64,000 bases of DNA from Parendozoicomonas callyspongiae. Its GTDB lineage: Bacteria; Pseudomonadota; Gammaproteobacteria; Pseudomonadales; Endozoicomonadaceae. Of this stretch, positions 1 through 8,874 are shown piece by piece. The translations under genes were made by a program, and so were the position numbers. The stretch spans positions 21,307 to 85,306 of the forward strand of contig NZ_JAMFLX010000019.1 of NCBI RefSeq assembly GCF_023502345.1, in the 5' to 3' direction. The notes under the pieces were generated by a model. That model searched no databases and was not told where the DNA came from. It saw nothing but the letters and a program-made list of their open reading frames with translations. The stretch's first letter is position 1, and each line of letters begins with the position of its first letter.

Positions 1-1
1 T

Positions 2-3000
2 CAATACACCTCGCAAGAAGTACGTCGTCATCTTGCGGATCATTACCAGTCGCTTCAGAGCAATGACCCTCAACATATCCTGGTTGCTGTTCTTGGGGAC
101 TGGGGGCAGGAAAATATCGGTGAAGATAAATCCTGGATGGACGTACAGCCCACTTTGATGCTGGCCGCTGATCGTTATCAATACCCCGTTATCCATGTTT
201 ATCCCAGGGGGCGTTCGCCTGTGGTGGAAACCTACTGGCCAAATAGTCATGCGCTGGTTTCTCGCCATCCATTCCAGCAGGCTCTGATTATCATCCATAA
301 CGGTTATGGCCATTATGATGCTGCAATATATAAACCGGACAGAAGCAGATCAGAGCACAAACCCCATAAAAAGCGCGAGTCATCTTCAAAGCGGTCAATC
401 ATCATTCAAGAGCCTGTTCATGCTACAAGCCACAAGGATCCACAGCAGGTTGATCAACTTAAGAGAGAAGCGGAAGCGTATTTAAAACAGGCATTGAACC
501 TGTCGGTGGATTCTTCTTTTGAGCACGAACTGGTAAGAGTGTCCATCCCAGATGATTTTGGTCAGGGGGACACGGATGACTGGTTGGATTTACTTGAGGC
601 AACCAGTTCATCAGCAGGCATAGTACCGGCCTCTGGAAACAGCACTGTTATTGCAGAGGAATCCGAGAACGATCCAGAATTCGATGCTGCCCTGGAGAGC
701 TTGAAACAGCGGCTGGCTGCCTTTGAGAAGGGAGAAAAATCAGAAGAAGATGGTCTTGAAAGTCTTTATTTGCTTCTGGAGCAGAGTCGAGGCCGGACAA
801 TGGATCTTCCTTTGCTAATGAAGGATATGGGAGGAGATACTGATTTGCAGATAGTCGCTCCCGGTGATGTTCGGTTGAATCATGGTTTTTTTTCTGTTCT
901 CTGTGAGCTGATCGGGCAGGGAACTGCAGGGGTAATGAGACGTCAGCAGCGCTCTGCCATGCAATGTAAACATGGTCTGCAGTCCGGGATGAAACTGCTT
1001 CAGGAGGATAATTATTTATGGGACACGATCAATATCCTGTATACCGGGCTGCAGTGGGCTGAGCTGTTTCAGCACCCTGATATCTGGACCAGCCTGGGTT
1101 CTGATTCTGACCCGCTATGGAATCGTCCTGAAATTTTCTGGCTGCTGGCAATGCACTTGGGAAGAGATATTATTATTTCCCTACCTACTGAAGATAAATG
1201 CTCAGGCATTGTTTATTCGCCCTCGTCTGCGCCTCAAGTCTTGCATTATAAACAGCTTGCTGAAGCCGCTGGACAATTACATAGAGGGCATTCGTCTCCG
1301 TTGATGATGGCATATGATGGATTCTGCTGGTCGGCTATTCAGTTGAAAGCCGAAGAAGGCGGTCAAGAAGCAGAAAAAGACGTCGAGGATATCGACGCTG
1401 AACTTGAGCGTGATACTGATACTGGTCAGTTATTGCATCTTCTGGATGAGGAAAGCCAAGAACATAGGGCAAAGTCGAAAACAGTTAGCATGACACCATC
1501 CAGCAGCACTTTATTAAAAAAAGATTTCAGGAAGAATATCCAAAAAGTCATTCGGTTGCATTGTAATCAGCAGTGGGACGGTGTTGTGCGTTTGCTTAAA
1601 AAGGATGTTCATAAATTTCCGCGAATATTCCGGGTCACGGCTCGATATTATCTGGCACAAGCCTATTTGAAGCTGAAAAATAAAGAAAAGTTTCTAGAGC
1701 AGTTTGAAAAATTGCAAAATGCTGTGTCTATGGATGATCTGGAAGGACGACTCAAGGTTATCATCCTTAAGAAATCAGGTGAGGGTTATCTGCGTAGGTT
1801 AAAGCTGTCCCAGGCTATTGAAGATTTGGATGACATGCCCATAGAAGGTCCGCGGTCTTATATTCTGCATCTTGCCAGGATTTATGAAATAAAATTCTCT
1901 GCTTATCTGAAAGCAATTGGTTGTCTGCAAAAGTATCTCGACCACCATAAACATGATTGGCAGGTTGCCCTCAGTATTAATGTTTTGATTCAAAAAATTA
2001 AAGACCGAAGTAGACGTGATCAGCTTTTTTCCGAGCTCGCTCCGGTTTTAACACAGCTTCATCAGCGCAATCCGGGCAATCACAGTATTACCATTGCCTA
2101 TGCCATAAACTGTGCTCAGCAGGGAATGTGGTCAAGGGGAATTGAGGCACTGGAACAAGCCGGGCTTGAAAATATTAAGGTTTTGGAAGCCTGGCTATCG
2201 CTGGTATTGAGAAGTGAAGAAAACGCTGAGCACTTTGACAAGGCTTACCAGTATCTGACCCCGGTTTATAAAAAGACTCCGATTCTGCAAAAAATGTGGC
2301 TGCGTTTACACTCTTATGAACGCGACCCTGAAAAGGTAAAAGTCATACTCCCAGAGGCTGTTGTAATGGTTAATGCTTCCCGAGGCAGCAAGCATTACTA
2401 TGCCAACTTGATCTCTTTGCAGAAGTTCTATGTCACCTTGAACTACGCATTCCAGCTGGATGAACTATCTCACATGATGCGTCACAGACATCCAGGCAGG
2501 AGGCACTTTAATGAGACGGGAGTTATTATTCAGAATCTCTATTTAGGGAGATATAAAAAAGCCCAGAGACTTGCTGACCGTGCTGTCAAAAGCTGGCCAA
2601 AAGTTCCTCATATTTATGCTCTTCAGGCCCGGGCACATTCCAAAGCGCGAAGCCCTGATGCCGCAGAACTAATGAATGGGTTGGTGACATGGTTTCGTAG
2701 GAACCCCGTAAAACTCCGAAATCTGGCTATGGAAGTACAGCGTTATTATGAAGAAAAGGATGAGCTCCAAAAACAATATGAGATCTTGGTTGAAATTAAC
2801 GATAATAATAAAAATTTTCAAACAGCCAGAAAGAAACTTGTTCATGTCGGGTTAAGGGCAGGAGATTACCTGAGTGACCAGCCTGATGCATATAGCAAAG
2901 CAGCCGACTGCTATCGTCGTTCGTTTGCTTGCAATCGCTCATCTGTCGATGGCTTGACTTCCGGTTATAAGGCGCTACTTCTCTATGCAAAAAGGAATGA

Positions 3001-3187
3001 TAAAGAGAGATTTTGGGGTTTCGTGGAGTTGTTTGAGACGTGCAGAAATGAAAGTGAACTATGGAAAAAACACTGTCAACTTGGAAAAGATCCATTTATT
3101 GAGGAGCTGGACCAGTTCAAAAATTCAATATCGAGACCAGCTAATTTAAGGGGTTACCGCAAGCGCTGGCATATAACAGGCGATTAA
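2..3187 (+). CDS. OTU-like domain plus TPR-type repeat protein, 5' end outside the window
   Basis: The reading frame is open from base 2, so the gene begins before the window; the first internal ATG is at 137. The visible N-terminus looks like the second half of an OTU-type cysteine protease domain: a D-W-G stretch, a hydrophobic strand with PVIHVYP, and a terminal GHYDAAIY that would carry the catalytic histidine. The catalytic cysteine would lie upstream and cannot be seen. About 200 residues later a second region (from DVRLNHGFF to FCWSAIQL) has OTU spacing but lacks both the cysteine and the histidine, so it would be inactive. The last ~500 residues are helical repeats of TPR type, rich in Ala/Leu/Tyr pairs. 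OTU proteases remove ubiquitin in eukaryotes; in bacteria they are often secreted effectors. No signal peptide can be judged because the start is missing. Confidence 0.7.
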   Translation, partial: QYTSQEVRRHLADHYQSLQSNDPQHILVAVLGDWGQENIGEDKSWMDVQPTLMLAADRYQYPVIHVYPRGRSPVVETYWPNSHALVSRHPFQQALIIIHNGYGHYDAAIYKPDRSRSEHKPHKKRESSSKRSIIIQEPVHATSHKDPQQVDQLKREAEAYLKQALNLSVDSSFEHELVRVSIPDDFGQGDTDDWLDLLEATSSSAGIVPASGNSTVIAEESENDPEFDAALESLKQRLAAFEKGEKSEEDGLESLYLLLEQSRGRTMDLPLLMKDMGGDTDLQIVAPGDVRLNHGFFSVLCELIGQGTAGVMRRQQRSAMQCKHGLQSGMKLLQEDNYLWDTINILYTGLQWAELFQHPDIWTSLGSDSDPLWNRPEIFWLLAMHLGRDIIISLPTEDKCSGIVYSPSSAPQVLHYKQLAEAAGQLHRGHSSPLMMAYDGFCWSAIQLKAEEGGQEAEKDVEDIDAELERDTDTGQLLHLLDEESQEHRAKSKTVSMTPSSSTLLKKDFRKNIQKVIRLHCNQQWDGVVRLLKKDVHKFPRIFRVTARYYLAQAYLKLKNKEKFLEQFEKLQNAVSMDDLEGRLKVIILKKSGEGYLRRLKLSQAIEDLDDMPIEGPRSYILHLARIYEIKFSAYLKAIGCLQKYLDHHKHDWQVALSINVLIQKIKDRSRRDQLFSELAPVLTQLHQRNPGNHSITIAYAINCAQQGMWSRGIEALEQAGLENIKVLEAWLSLVLRSEENAEHFDKAYQYLTPVYKKTPILQKMWLRLHSYERDPEKVKVILPEAVVMVNASRGSKHYYANLISLQKFYVTLNYAFQLDELSHMMRHRHPGRRHFNETGVIIQNLYLGRYKKAQRLADRAVKSWPKVPHIYALQARAHSKARSPDAAELMNGLVTWFRRNPVKLRNLAMEVQRYYEEKDELQKQYEILVEINDNNKNFQTARKKLVHVGLRAGDYLSDQPDAYSKAADCYRRSFACNRSSVDGLTSGYKALLLYAKRNDKERFWGFVELFETCRNESELWKKHCQLGKDPFIEELDQFKNSISRPANLRGYRKRWHITGD

Positions 3188-3355
3188 CATCTTTTTCCTA
3201 TGGATTTCTTCGGTGTTAAAGTAGTTTAAAGAAGACAAAAAACAACAAATATAAGTTGCTGATAGCGAATGCGTTATTCGTCGAATACCAATTTCCAGTA
3301 TTGTGCTGTCCGGTAAAATTGGCACACTGATTTCCAGTATTCTCAGGGGGACAAT

Positions 3356-4678
3356 TTGCTCTCTTCCAATCGTCAGGTTTGGCAGTTTGCCTTGCCAGTC
3401 ATTGTTTCCAATATTACTGTTCCCCTGCTTGGCCTGGTTGACTCTGCCGTTCTTGGTCGCCTGCCGTCGCCTATTTACCTGGGAGCTGTGGCCGTAGGTG
3501 CCAGTCTGTTCAGTTTTATCTTCTGGGCTTTCGGTTTTCTGCGCATGGGAACCACTGGTCAGGTTTCCAGGGCTTATGGTCGTGGTGACGGCCAATCTTT
3601 GCGGGATATTCTGGTTCAGTCCCTGGCGATATCAGCAATACTGGGTGTTTTGTTGATTCTTCTTGCCGAACTAATACTGCATACAGCTCTGCCTTTCTTT
3701 AAACCGGGGCCGGACGTTGTTCCTGAAGTGGGTAATTATTTTCTAACCAGGATCTGGTCGGCACCAGCCACACTGGCCAATTATGCAGTTCTGGGCTGGC
3801 TGCTTGGGCGACAGGTGGCCCGTGCCCCCCTGATTCTTCTAATGTTTCAAAACGCCATCAATATTGCTTTAAACCTGTTCTTCGTAATCGGCTTAGGAAT
3901 GGCTGTGAAAGGGGTGGCCCTGGCAACCGTAGTTGCAGAGTATGCCAGCCTGCTGCTGGGGCTGGTACTGTGCTCTCGCTATTTGAAGAGTATTGACGGG
4001 TTCATGCGTTTGAAGGAAGCGCTGCATCTGTCAAAAATCTCATCCCTGATGACGGTGAACCGACAGCTGTTCGTTCGCAATCTCTGCCTTCTGTTTACCA
4101 TGTCCATGTTTACTGCCTGGGGAGCAAGGCAGGGGGATATTATTCTTGCCGCCAATGCGCTGCTGGTAAACTTTGTTATGCTGACGGCCAACGCACTGGA
4201 TGGTTTTGCTTTTGCCGCTGAAGCTCTGATTGGAAAAGCGACAGGAGAAAATAATCCTCGTGTAGTTCGGGGAGTACTGAAGTCGACCCTGCAGTGTTCA
4301 GTGATTATGTCGCTGGGGCTGAGCCTGTGTTACTGGCTGTTTGGTGAGCCGGTTCTGTTTTGGTTAACGGATATTGAAGGCCTGGCTGCCACTGCGTTGA
4401 TTTACCTGCCGTGGCTGGTGGTCATGCCAGTGTTGGGTGTGCTCTGTTTCTGGCTGGATGGTGTGTTTATTGGGCTTGGAAAAACCGCGTTGATGCAGCA
4501 GATTATGATGCTCTCAACCTTTGCTGTATTTGTGCCGGTCTGGTATCTGACCCGCTCAGCAGGCAATCATGGTCTGTGGTTTGCGTTTAGCCTGTTTACG
4601 CTGGCTCGAAGCTCTGGAATGTTTATGGCTTTTCTACCAGCTTACAAGCGTATCAGGGCAGAATGTACCAAAGATTAA
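3356..4678 (+). CDS. MATE family efflux protein, DinF-like
   Basis: A 440-residue integral membrane protein with about 12 hydrophobic segments. The N-terminal pattern LPVIVSNITVPLLGLVDSAVLG is typical of MATE transporters, which export cationic drugs or metabolites using Na+ or H+ gradients; the length and the early GRGDG loop fit the DinF branch. I chose the TTG at 3356 because an AGGGGG ribosome-binding site lies six bases upstream and the next in-frame ATG would remove the first helix. It stands alone between the OTU/TPR gene and a convergent small gene. The substrate is not predictable from sequence. Confidence 0.85.
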   Translation: MLSSNRQVWQFALPVIVSNITVPLLGLVDSAVLGRLPSPIYLGAVAVGASLFSFIFWAFGFLRMGTTGQVSRAYGRGDGQSLRDILVQSLAISAILGVLLILLAELILHTALPFFKPGPDVVPEVGNYFLTRIWSAPATLANYAVLGWLLGRQVARAPLILLMFQNAINIALNLFFVIGLGMAVKGVALATVVAEYASLLLGLVLCSRYLKSIDGFMRLKEALHLSKISSLMTVNRQLFVRNLCLLFTMSMFTAWGARQGDIILAANALLVNFVMLTANALDGFAFAAEALIGKATGENNPRVVRGVLKSTLQCSVIMSLGLSLCYWLFGEPVLFWLTDIEGLAATALIYLPWLVVMPVLGVLCFWLDGVFIGLGKTALMQQIMMLSTFAVFVPVWYLTRSAGNHGLWFAFSLFTLARSSGMFMAFLPAYKRIRAECTKD

Positions 4679-4693
4679 GACCAGGCTCAGGAT

Positions 4694-4975
4694 TCAGTGA
4701 GTCAGGATTGTGATCTGTTCTTCATGGTCCAGAAGAGGATCAATATGACTATGGAGTTTGCGGCGGTTATCGGAGCTGGCCCATTGGCTCCAGCACTGAA
4801 GGTTATCCCAGAGGCTGACGGTGACACGATGGCTGCTGTTCTCGATATCACGCAGGGTTTCGCTACCAAGAAATCCTGGGGTATTTTCAATCAGTGAAAC
4901 CGTATCCCGCAGGCTCTGATCGTAATGTTGTTCGAGGCCTTCGGCTATCAAGCGGTCGATAATCACCTTGATCAT
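4694..4975 (-). CDS. Antibiotic biosynthesis monooxygenase (ABM) fold protein
   Basis: A 93-residue protein with the layout of the dimeric ferredoxin-like ABM fold: a first strand IKVIIDRLIAEG, a helix, a PGFLGSETLRD turn, a VTVSLWDNLQCWSQW segment and a C-terminal strand. Family members include small monooxygenases and heme-degrading enzymes, but many have no known substrate. It is convergent with the MATE gene, leaving about 15 bases between the stop codons, and transcribed alone. No catalytic assignment can be made. Confidence 0.7.
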   Translation of the reverse strand: MIKVIIDRLIAEGLEQHYDQSLRDTVSLIENTPGFLGSETLRDIENSSHRVTVSLWDNLQCWSQWASSDNRRKLHSHIDPLLDHEEQITILTH

Positions 4976-5088
4976 GGGGGCAAGTCCTTATCAAAGTCTT
5001 TTTTTGAACGGATTAACCTATTACCCTGTTTATTTCGCCCGCTGCGAATGAAGTTTTAGAATTTAAGATCTGGCAGGTTATTTCATTT

Positions 5089-5331
5089 ATGAGTTACACA
5101 ATTTCCCGAACCCTTGATACATGCGGCCTGAACTGTCCTGAACCAGTGATGATGCTGCATAAGACCGTTCGAGAAATGGCCGTAGGCGATATTGTCGAGG
5201 TGATTGCTACTGACCCTTCGACCAGCCGCGATATTCCCAAGTTCTGTAACTTCCTGGAGCATGAACTGCTGGTGAATGAAGAGCGGGATGACCGGTTTTA
5301 TTACCATATCCGCAAGGGTGAAGCGGCCTGA
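5089..5331 (+). CDS. tusA: Sulfurtransferase TusA
   Basis: An 80-residue cytoplasmic sulfur carrier. The motif CGLNCPEPVMMLHKTVR near the N-terminus contains the persulfide-carrying cysteine of the CPxP motif (the second Cys) and matches TusA closely in position and total length. TusA passes sulfur from IscS to TusBCD for 2-thiolation of tRNA wobble uridines. The gene is monocistronic; its stop overlaps a perfect GC-rich palindrome that probably ends transcription. High confidence because length, motif position and C-terminal strand all fit. Confidence 0.93.
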   Translation: MSYTISRTLDTCGLNCPEPVMMLHKTVREMAVGDIVEVIATDPSTSRDIPKFCNFLEHELLVNEERDDRFYYHIRKGEAA

Positions 5332-5340
5332 TCAGGCCGC
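5323..5340. terminator. Palindrome between tusA and the convergent gene
   Basis: The 18-base perfect palindrome GCGGCCTGATCAGGCCGC covers the tusA stop codon and lies 17 bases from the stop of the facing gene. It could form a strong hairpin in either direction. There is no long U-run, so a role as intrinsic terminator or 3' stabiliser is inferred. Confidence 0.45.
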
Positions 5341-5357
5341 CTGAGCTGCTTTCTGAA

Positions 5358-6116
5358 TTATTTATCAATCAGCTTTGAGAAGGCTTCTATAGCATCCGGA
5401 TCGCCAGATTTGATTTTGTTGGCGATCACATGATGGAAGAAGTACTTGAAGCTGTTATCTTCCTGAGCCGGGTAGAGACACTCATCCCCCGGAAGAACCG
5501 GAGTGTTACCAATCTTCTCGTTGTCCGCGATCATGGCCTGAATAGCGCCATCATCATTCAGGCGCCAGCTGGTCACCTGATTCAGAGTGATAGTCTGGAA
5601 TGCATTGCTGGACATCACCACATGGGTGCCGATGCAGTCCGGGATCTCCTGCATCACCTGGGCAACAGGTTTTTCCTTCTCTTTTACGCTTTTGGGGGGA
5701 GGTGGTTCATCATCCTTGAAATAAGTGGCTGCACCTTCCAGTTCAACAACCTTATGGACGGGAGGATCATAAAATAGACGCTCATGCTTGCTGTCGTAAT
5801 AGCCTTCCCAATGACCGTTGAGCGGGTCATTCAGATTTTTTGCCGGAACAAGGCGGGTCAGCCAGGGCACCATGGCATCCACCTCACCATTTTGCCTCAG
5901 GGCCCAGCACAGAATCTTCATACTGAACATTTTGTCTTTGTTGGCATCATTGCTGTAGAGCATTTCCAGGCCATCAAGCTCCGGTGCTATGCGGATAATC
6001 TTGTTCGCTTCGGCATCCTTGACCTCGCGGCGGGTGAATATATCAACCACATTATTAGATTTTGCTGATGAGCTTTTCTTGTTGGAAGAGGATTTATCAA
6101 CTTTTTTATCAGACAT
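5358..6116 (-). CDS. Conserved hypothetical protein with basic low-complexity N-terminus
   Basis: A 252-residue soluble protein I do not recognise. The first ~25 residues are almost only Ser, Lys, Asn and Asp; a globular part follows (VVDIFTRREVKDAEANKIIRIAPELDG...). A proline run (PPPP) and Lys/Glu-rich linker near residue 140 separate it from a second compact part containing VMSSNAFQTITLNQVTSWRLNDDG and a C-terminal helix. There is no signal peptide, membrane segment or catalytic motif. It is convergent with tusA. The two-part layout with flexible linkers suggests a cytoplasmic adaptor-like protein, but this is a guess. Confidence 0.6.
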   Translation of the reverse strand: MSDKKVDKSSSNKKSSSAKSNNVVDIFTRREVKDAEANKIIRIAPELDGLEMLYSNDANKDKMFSMKILCWALRQNGEVDAMVPWLTRLVPAKNLNDPLNGHWEGYYDSKHERLFYDPPVHKVVELEGAATYFKDDEPPPPKSVKEKEKPVAQVMQEIPDCIGTHVVMSSNAFQTITLNQVTSWRLNDDGAIQAMIADNEKIGNTPVLPGDECLYPAQEDNSFKYFFHHVIANKIKSGDPDAIEAFSKLIDK

Positions 6117-6177
6117 GCCACATCCTTGTGCACAATACAGCCATTAAGAAACTGATGAATCAACGTATCTTTTCAGT

Positions 6178-6346
6178 CTAGCCCGAACATTTCATAAACT
6201 TCCCCGAAATTTACGTAGGGCTTTGTGGCTCTAAGGGCTTTGGCGAAGAAGCGCCGTACCGGAGAGTACGGTCGACTGAGTCAAAGTTCTTAGAGCCACC
6301 AATAACAAGTAAAATCGGACGTATGTTTATGAAATGTTCGGGCTAG
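6178..6346. mobile_element. MITE-like element with 22-bp terminal inverted repeats
   Basis: Bases 6178-6199 and 6325-6346 are perfect inverted copies of each other, beginning and ending with CTAG. If CTAG is the duplicated target, the repeat proper is CCCGAACATTTCATAAAC. Inside are further inverted pairs (GGCTCTAAG/CTTAGAGCC and CCGTAC/GTACGG) and no reading frame of useful length. At 169 bp it has the form of a non-autonomous miniature transposon mobilised in trans; a CTAG target is typical of IS5-group elements, but the parent family is not identified. Confidence 0.6.
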
Positions 6347-6478
6347 CCCTCAGTTTTTATATAGGCTGTTGAAAAAGCCCTTTCACCTGAAACAACTGTG
6401 AGTCGTTATCTGCTCCTTTGGTTCTTCCTTATCTGGGCGATATGACTAGTAGACTTGATTTCCCTCAAGGGTATCTTC

Positions 6479-7972
6479 GTGAGCCATACTTCAGAACAAC
6501 CTGATACACATTCCACGCAGCCAGAAGGTTCTGGGGATGAAAAAAATTATCTGCTCTGGGCTGCTGGCTTTGTAACCGGACTGGCTCTTCTGCTGGTCCC
6601 GCTTTATTTTGATGCTCCCATTGGAATGTCCGATATGGCCTGGCGCTGCGCCGGTCTGGCAATGATGATGGCTGTCTGGTGGGCATTCGAGATTCTTCCT
6701 ATAGCTGTCACAGCACTGCTTCCTCTGATTCTTGCACCTTTGCTGGGACTTGGTCGTCTGGACTCAGTGGCTGCTCCTTACGCCCATCCGGTGATCTATC
6801 TCTATTTGGGTGGTTTTATGCTGGGCCTGGCTATGGAACGCTGGGGGCTGCACCGCCGAATCGCGATAAAGGTCATGCTGCTGGTGGGAACGGGCGAGCA
6901 GAGGCTGGTTATCGGCTTTATGCTGGCAACGGCGCTGCTCAGTATGTGGGTCAGTAATACCGCTACTGCCGTAATGATGCTGCCAATTGGTGTGTCTGTT
7001 ATCTATATGCTCCGTGAGGAGGGGCTGGGAAGTCGTGGTTTCTCTGCCGCCCTGCTGTTGGCGATAGCCTACGGCTCTTCAATTGGAGGAATGGCAACGC
7101 TGATCGGCACTCCGCCCAATGCGTTGATGGCTGCATTCCTTGAAGAACAGTACGATCTGAAAATCGGGTTTGCTGAATGGATGGCGATAGCATTGCCGGT
7201 TTCTGTTCTTATGCTGGCGATGACTGGCTGGTGGCTTAGCAGAGGTGGCTATTCACTGTCATCCGGGCAGAATGATCGTGTCCAACAGGAGCTGCAGAAA
7301 GAGTTGCAGGTGATGGGTGGAATGAGCAGGGGAGAGTGGCTGGTTGGTATTGTCTTTGTTCTGGCAGCTGCGGCCTGGCTGTTCCGGCCACTGCTCAGTT
7401 CCATGCTGCCGGGTATTCCGCTTTCCGATACCATGATCGCAGTTACCGCCGGTGTTATTCTGTTCCTTCTGCCGGTTAATATCCGTACTTTGACTTTTGT
7501 GATGAACTGGGATGCTACCAAAAGGCTGCCTTGGGGAGTGTTGATCCTGTTTGGCGGAGGCTTAAGCCTGGCTGCGATGATTCAGGGAACGGGGCTGGCC
7601 AGCTGGATTGCAGGGCAGTTTTCGGTCATACCCATGGGAACAGAGCTTCTAACCGTAATTCTTGCGGTGACGGTGATTATTTTCCTGACCGAAATTACCA
7701 GCAATGCTGCAACAACCGCAGCATTCCTGCCTCCGCTGGGTGCTCTTGCCATGTCTCTGGATATACCGCCCGCCCTGCTGGCAATTCCTGCAACTCTGGC
7801 AGCCAGCTGTGCCTTTATGCTGCCTGTTGCCACACCCCCTAATGCGATTGTCTTTGGTTCCGGCCAGATCAGTATTCGTCAGATGATTCGAAGTGGCATG
7901 ATTCTGAATCTTGTTGGCATTGTAGTGATTGGCCTGCTGGCTTACTGGCTGGTTGGTGTGGTTCTGTTCTAA
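6479..7972 (+). CDS. SLC13/DASS family sodium:anion symporter
   Basis: About 497 residues with 11-12 membrane segments. Two copies of the family's substrate/sodium motif are visible: SNTATAVMMLPI in the first half and TSNAATTAAFLPPL in the second, each followed by hairpin-like helices. Such carriers take up dicarboxylates, tricarboxylates or sulfate with Na+. I chose GTG at 6479 because AAGGG lies seven bases upstream; an earlier in-frame TTG at 6455 would add eight residues. Its stop overlaps the end of a broken permease gene on the other strand. The substrate cannot be decided. Confidence 0.85.
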   Translation: MSHTSEQPDTHSTQPEGSGDEKNYLLWAAGFVTGLALLLVPLYFDAPIGMSDMAWRCAGLAMMMAVWWAFEILPIAVTALLPLILAPLLGLGRLDSVAAPYAHPVIYLYLGGFMLGLAMERWGLHRRIAIKVMLLVGTGEQRLVIGFMLATALLSMWVSNTATAVMMLPIGVSVIYMLREEGLGSRGFSAALLLAIAYGSSIGGMATLIGTPPNALMAAFLEEQYDLKIGFAEWMAIALPVSVLMLAMTGWWLSRGGYSLSSGQNDRVQQELQKELQVMGGMSRGEWLVGIVFVLAAAAWLFRPLLSSMLPGIPLSDTMIAVTAGVILFLLPVNIRTLTFVMNWDATKRLPWGVLILFGGGLSLAAMIQGTGLASWIAGQFSVIPMGTELLTVILAVTVIIFLTEITSNAATTAAFLPPLGALAMSLDIPPALLAIPATLAASCAFMLPVATPPNAIVFGSGQISIRQMIRSGMILNLVGIVVIGLLAYWLVGVVLF

Positions 7973-8178
7973 GAGGTCAAGCTAAGAGGCCCTTTTACCG
8001 CTTTGCGGTTAAATCGTTCCAGAAAATCAACGGTCGGGTTACATAGAACGGCAATAAAAAATGCCAGAAGAATGGGAATAACAATATCGCTCGCCAGTTT
8101 AAAACTGAGCAGGATAAGAATAATGGCCGCAATCGTAACGGAAGAGCGATGAACCGAAAATGATGGCTGAACTGGCAT
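7969..8178 (-). pseudogene. Truncated AI-2E/PerM-type permease fragment
   Basis: A 69-residue reading frame matching only the N-terminus of AI-2E family (PerM/YdiK) transporters: two hydrophobic segments around IILILLSFKLASDIVIPILLAFFIAVLCNPTVDFLER. Family members have about 350 residues. Here the frame stops in a TAG that overlaps the stop of the convergent SLC13 gene, so roughly four fifths of the protein is missing. A deletion that brought the SLC13 gene into its 3' part is the simplest explanation. Probably non-functional. Confidence 0.65.
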
Positions 8179-8251
8179 GGTAGAGCTGTGTGGTCAATTT
8201 GGTCCGGTAAGAATACCTGTCAGCATGCTTGCAACACAAAGGTTAAGAAAG

Positions 8252-8782
8252 CTAAATAAGCTCAGGGTTGAATTCAGATGGCTCTGGTAAATGGCCTTGT
8301 CGATAAAAATCAGTCAGCCTACAGATAAATGTGTTGGGTCTATCCAGTAGATTGCCAGCCAGGAACCTGCATGCCTGGTGATAAACAGCATTTTTGAACT
8401 CCTCACTGGTTCCGGCTGTCCCCGTGAGGTTATCGGCACTGACCCTGAAACGCAGGTTGCAGCAGGCTGAAAGCACCCATTCCAGAGCCTGAGGTTCTAC
8501 TTCAACCCTTTCAAATTCCTTCTGCTGTTCAGCGGTTCGGCCATCCGGTCTGTACCAGTAACCGTAATCCTCCTGCTGGCGCCGCTGTTCACCGGCAATA
8601 CACCAGTGGGCGATTTCATGCAGAGCACTGGAAAAATAGTCGCGGGTAAAGTAGATATAGGCGCACCTCTTCGAAGTAGCCGGGGTGTAAAGTGGCTCTT
8701 CGGCTCCTCCAACCAGGCGGGTCCGGTAACTCTGGTAGAAGCATTGATCAAAAATCCGGATCAGATCCTGGCAGTTATGCAT
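8252..8782 (-). CDS. epmC: Elongation factor P hydroxylase EpmC
   Basis: A 176-residue protein close to EpmC (YfcM) in length and sequence. The stretch ALHEIAHWCIAG supplies the metal-binding His-Glu-x-x-His pattern of this iron-dependent hydroxylase, and WYRPDGR, VEPQALEWVLS and FKNAVYHQACRFL are family landmarks. EpmC hydroxylates the beta-lysyl-lysine of elongation factor P, the last step of that modification. It is divergent from pdxB, with under 100 bases between the starts. Confidence 0.88.
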   Translation of the reverse strand: MHNCQDLIRIFDQCFYQSYRTRLVGGAEEPLYTPATSKRCAYIYFTRDYFSSALHEIAHWCIAGEQRRQQEDYGYWYRPDGRTAEQQKEFERVEVEPQALEWVLSACCNLRFRVSADNLTGTAGTSEEFKNAVYHQACRFLAGNLLDRPNTFICRLTDFYRQGHLPEPSEFNPELI

Positions 8783-8874
8783 AGATATATCGGTTATCTG
8801 AAATTGCTGAGAGGGTGGTCCGCATTATACCATCCGCTTCTAATTGAAGCTGGTTATGGAAACCGCAGGTTCTG

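Noticed and set aside
4697..4897. Small plus-strand protein opposite the ABM-fold gene
   Set aside because: No ribosome-binding site, and the minus-strand frame has a clear fold pattern.
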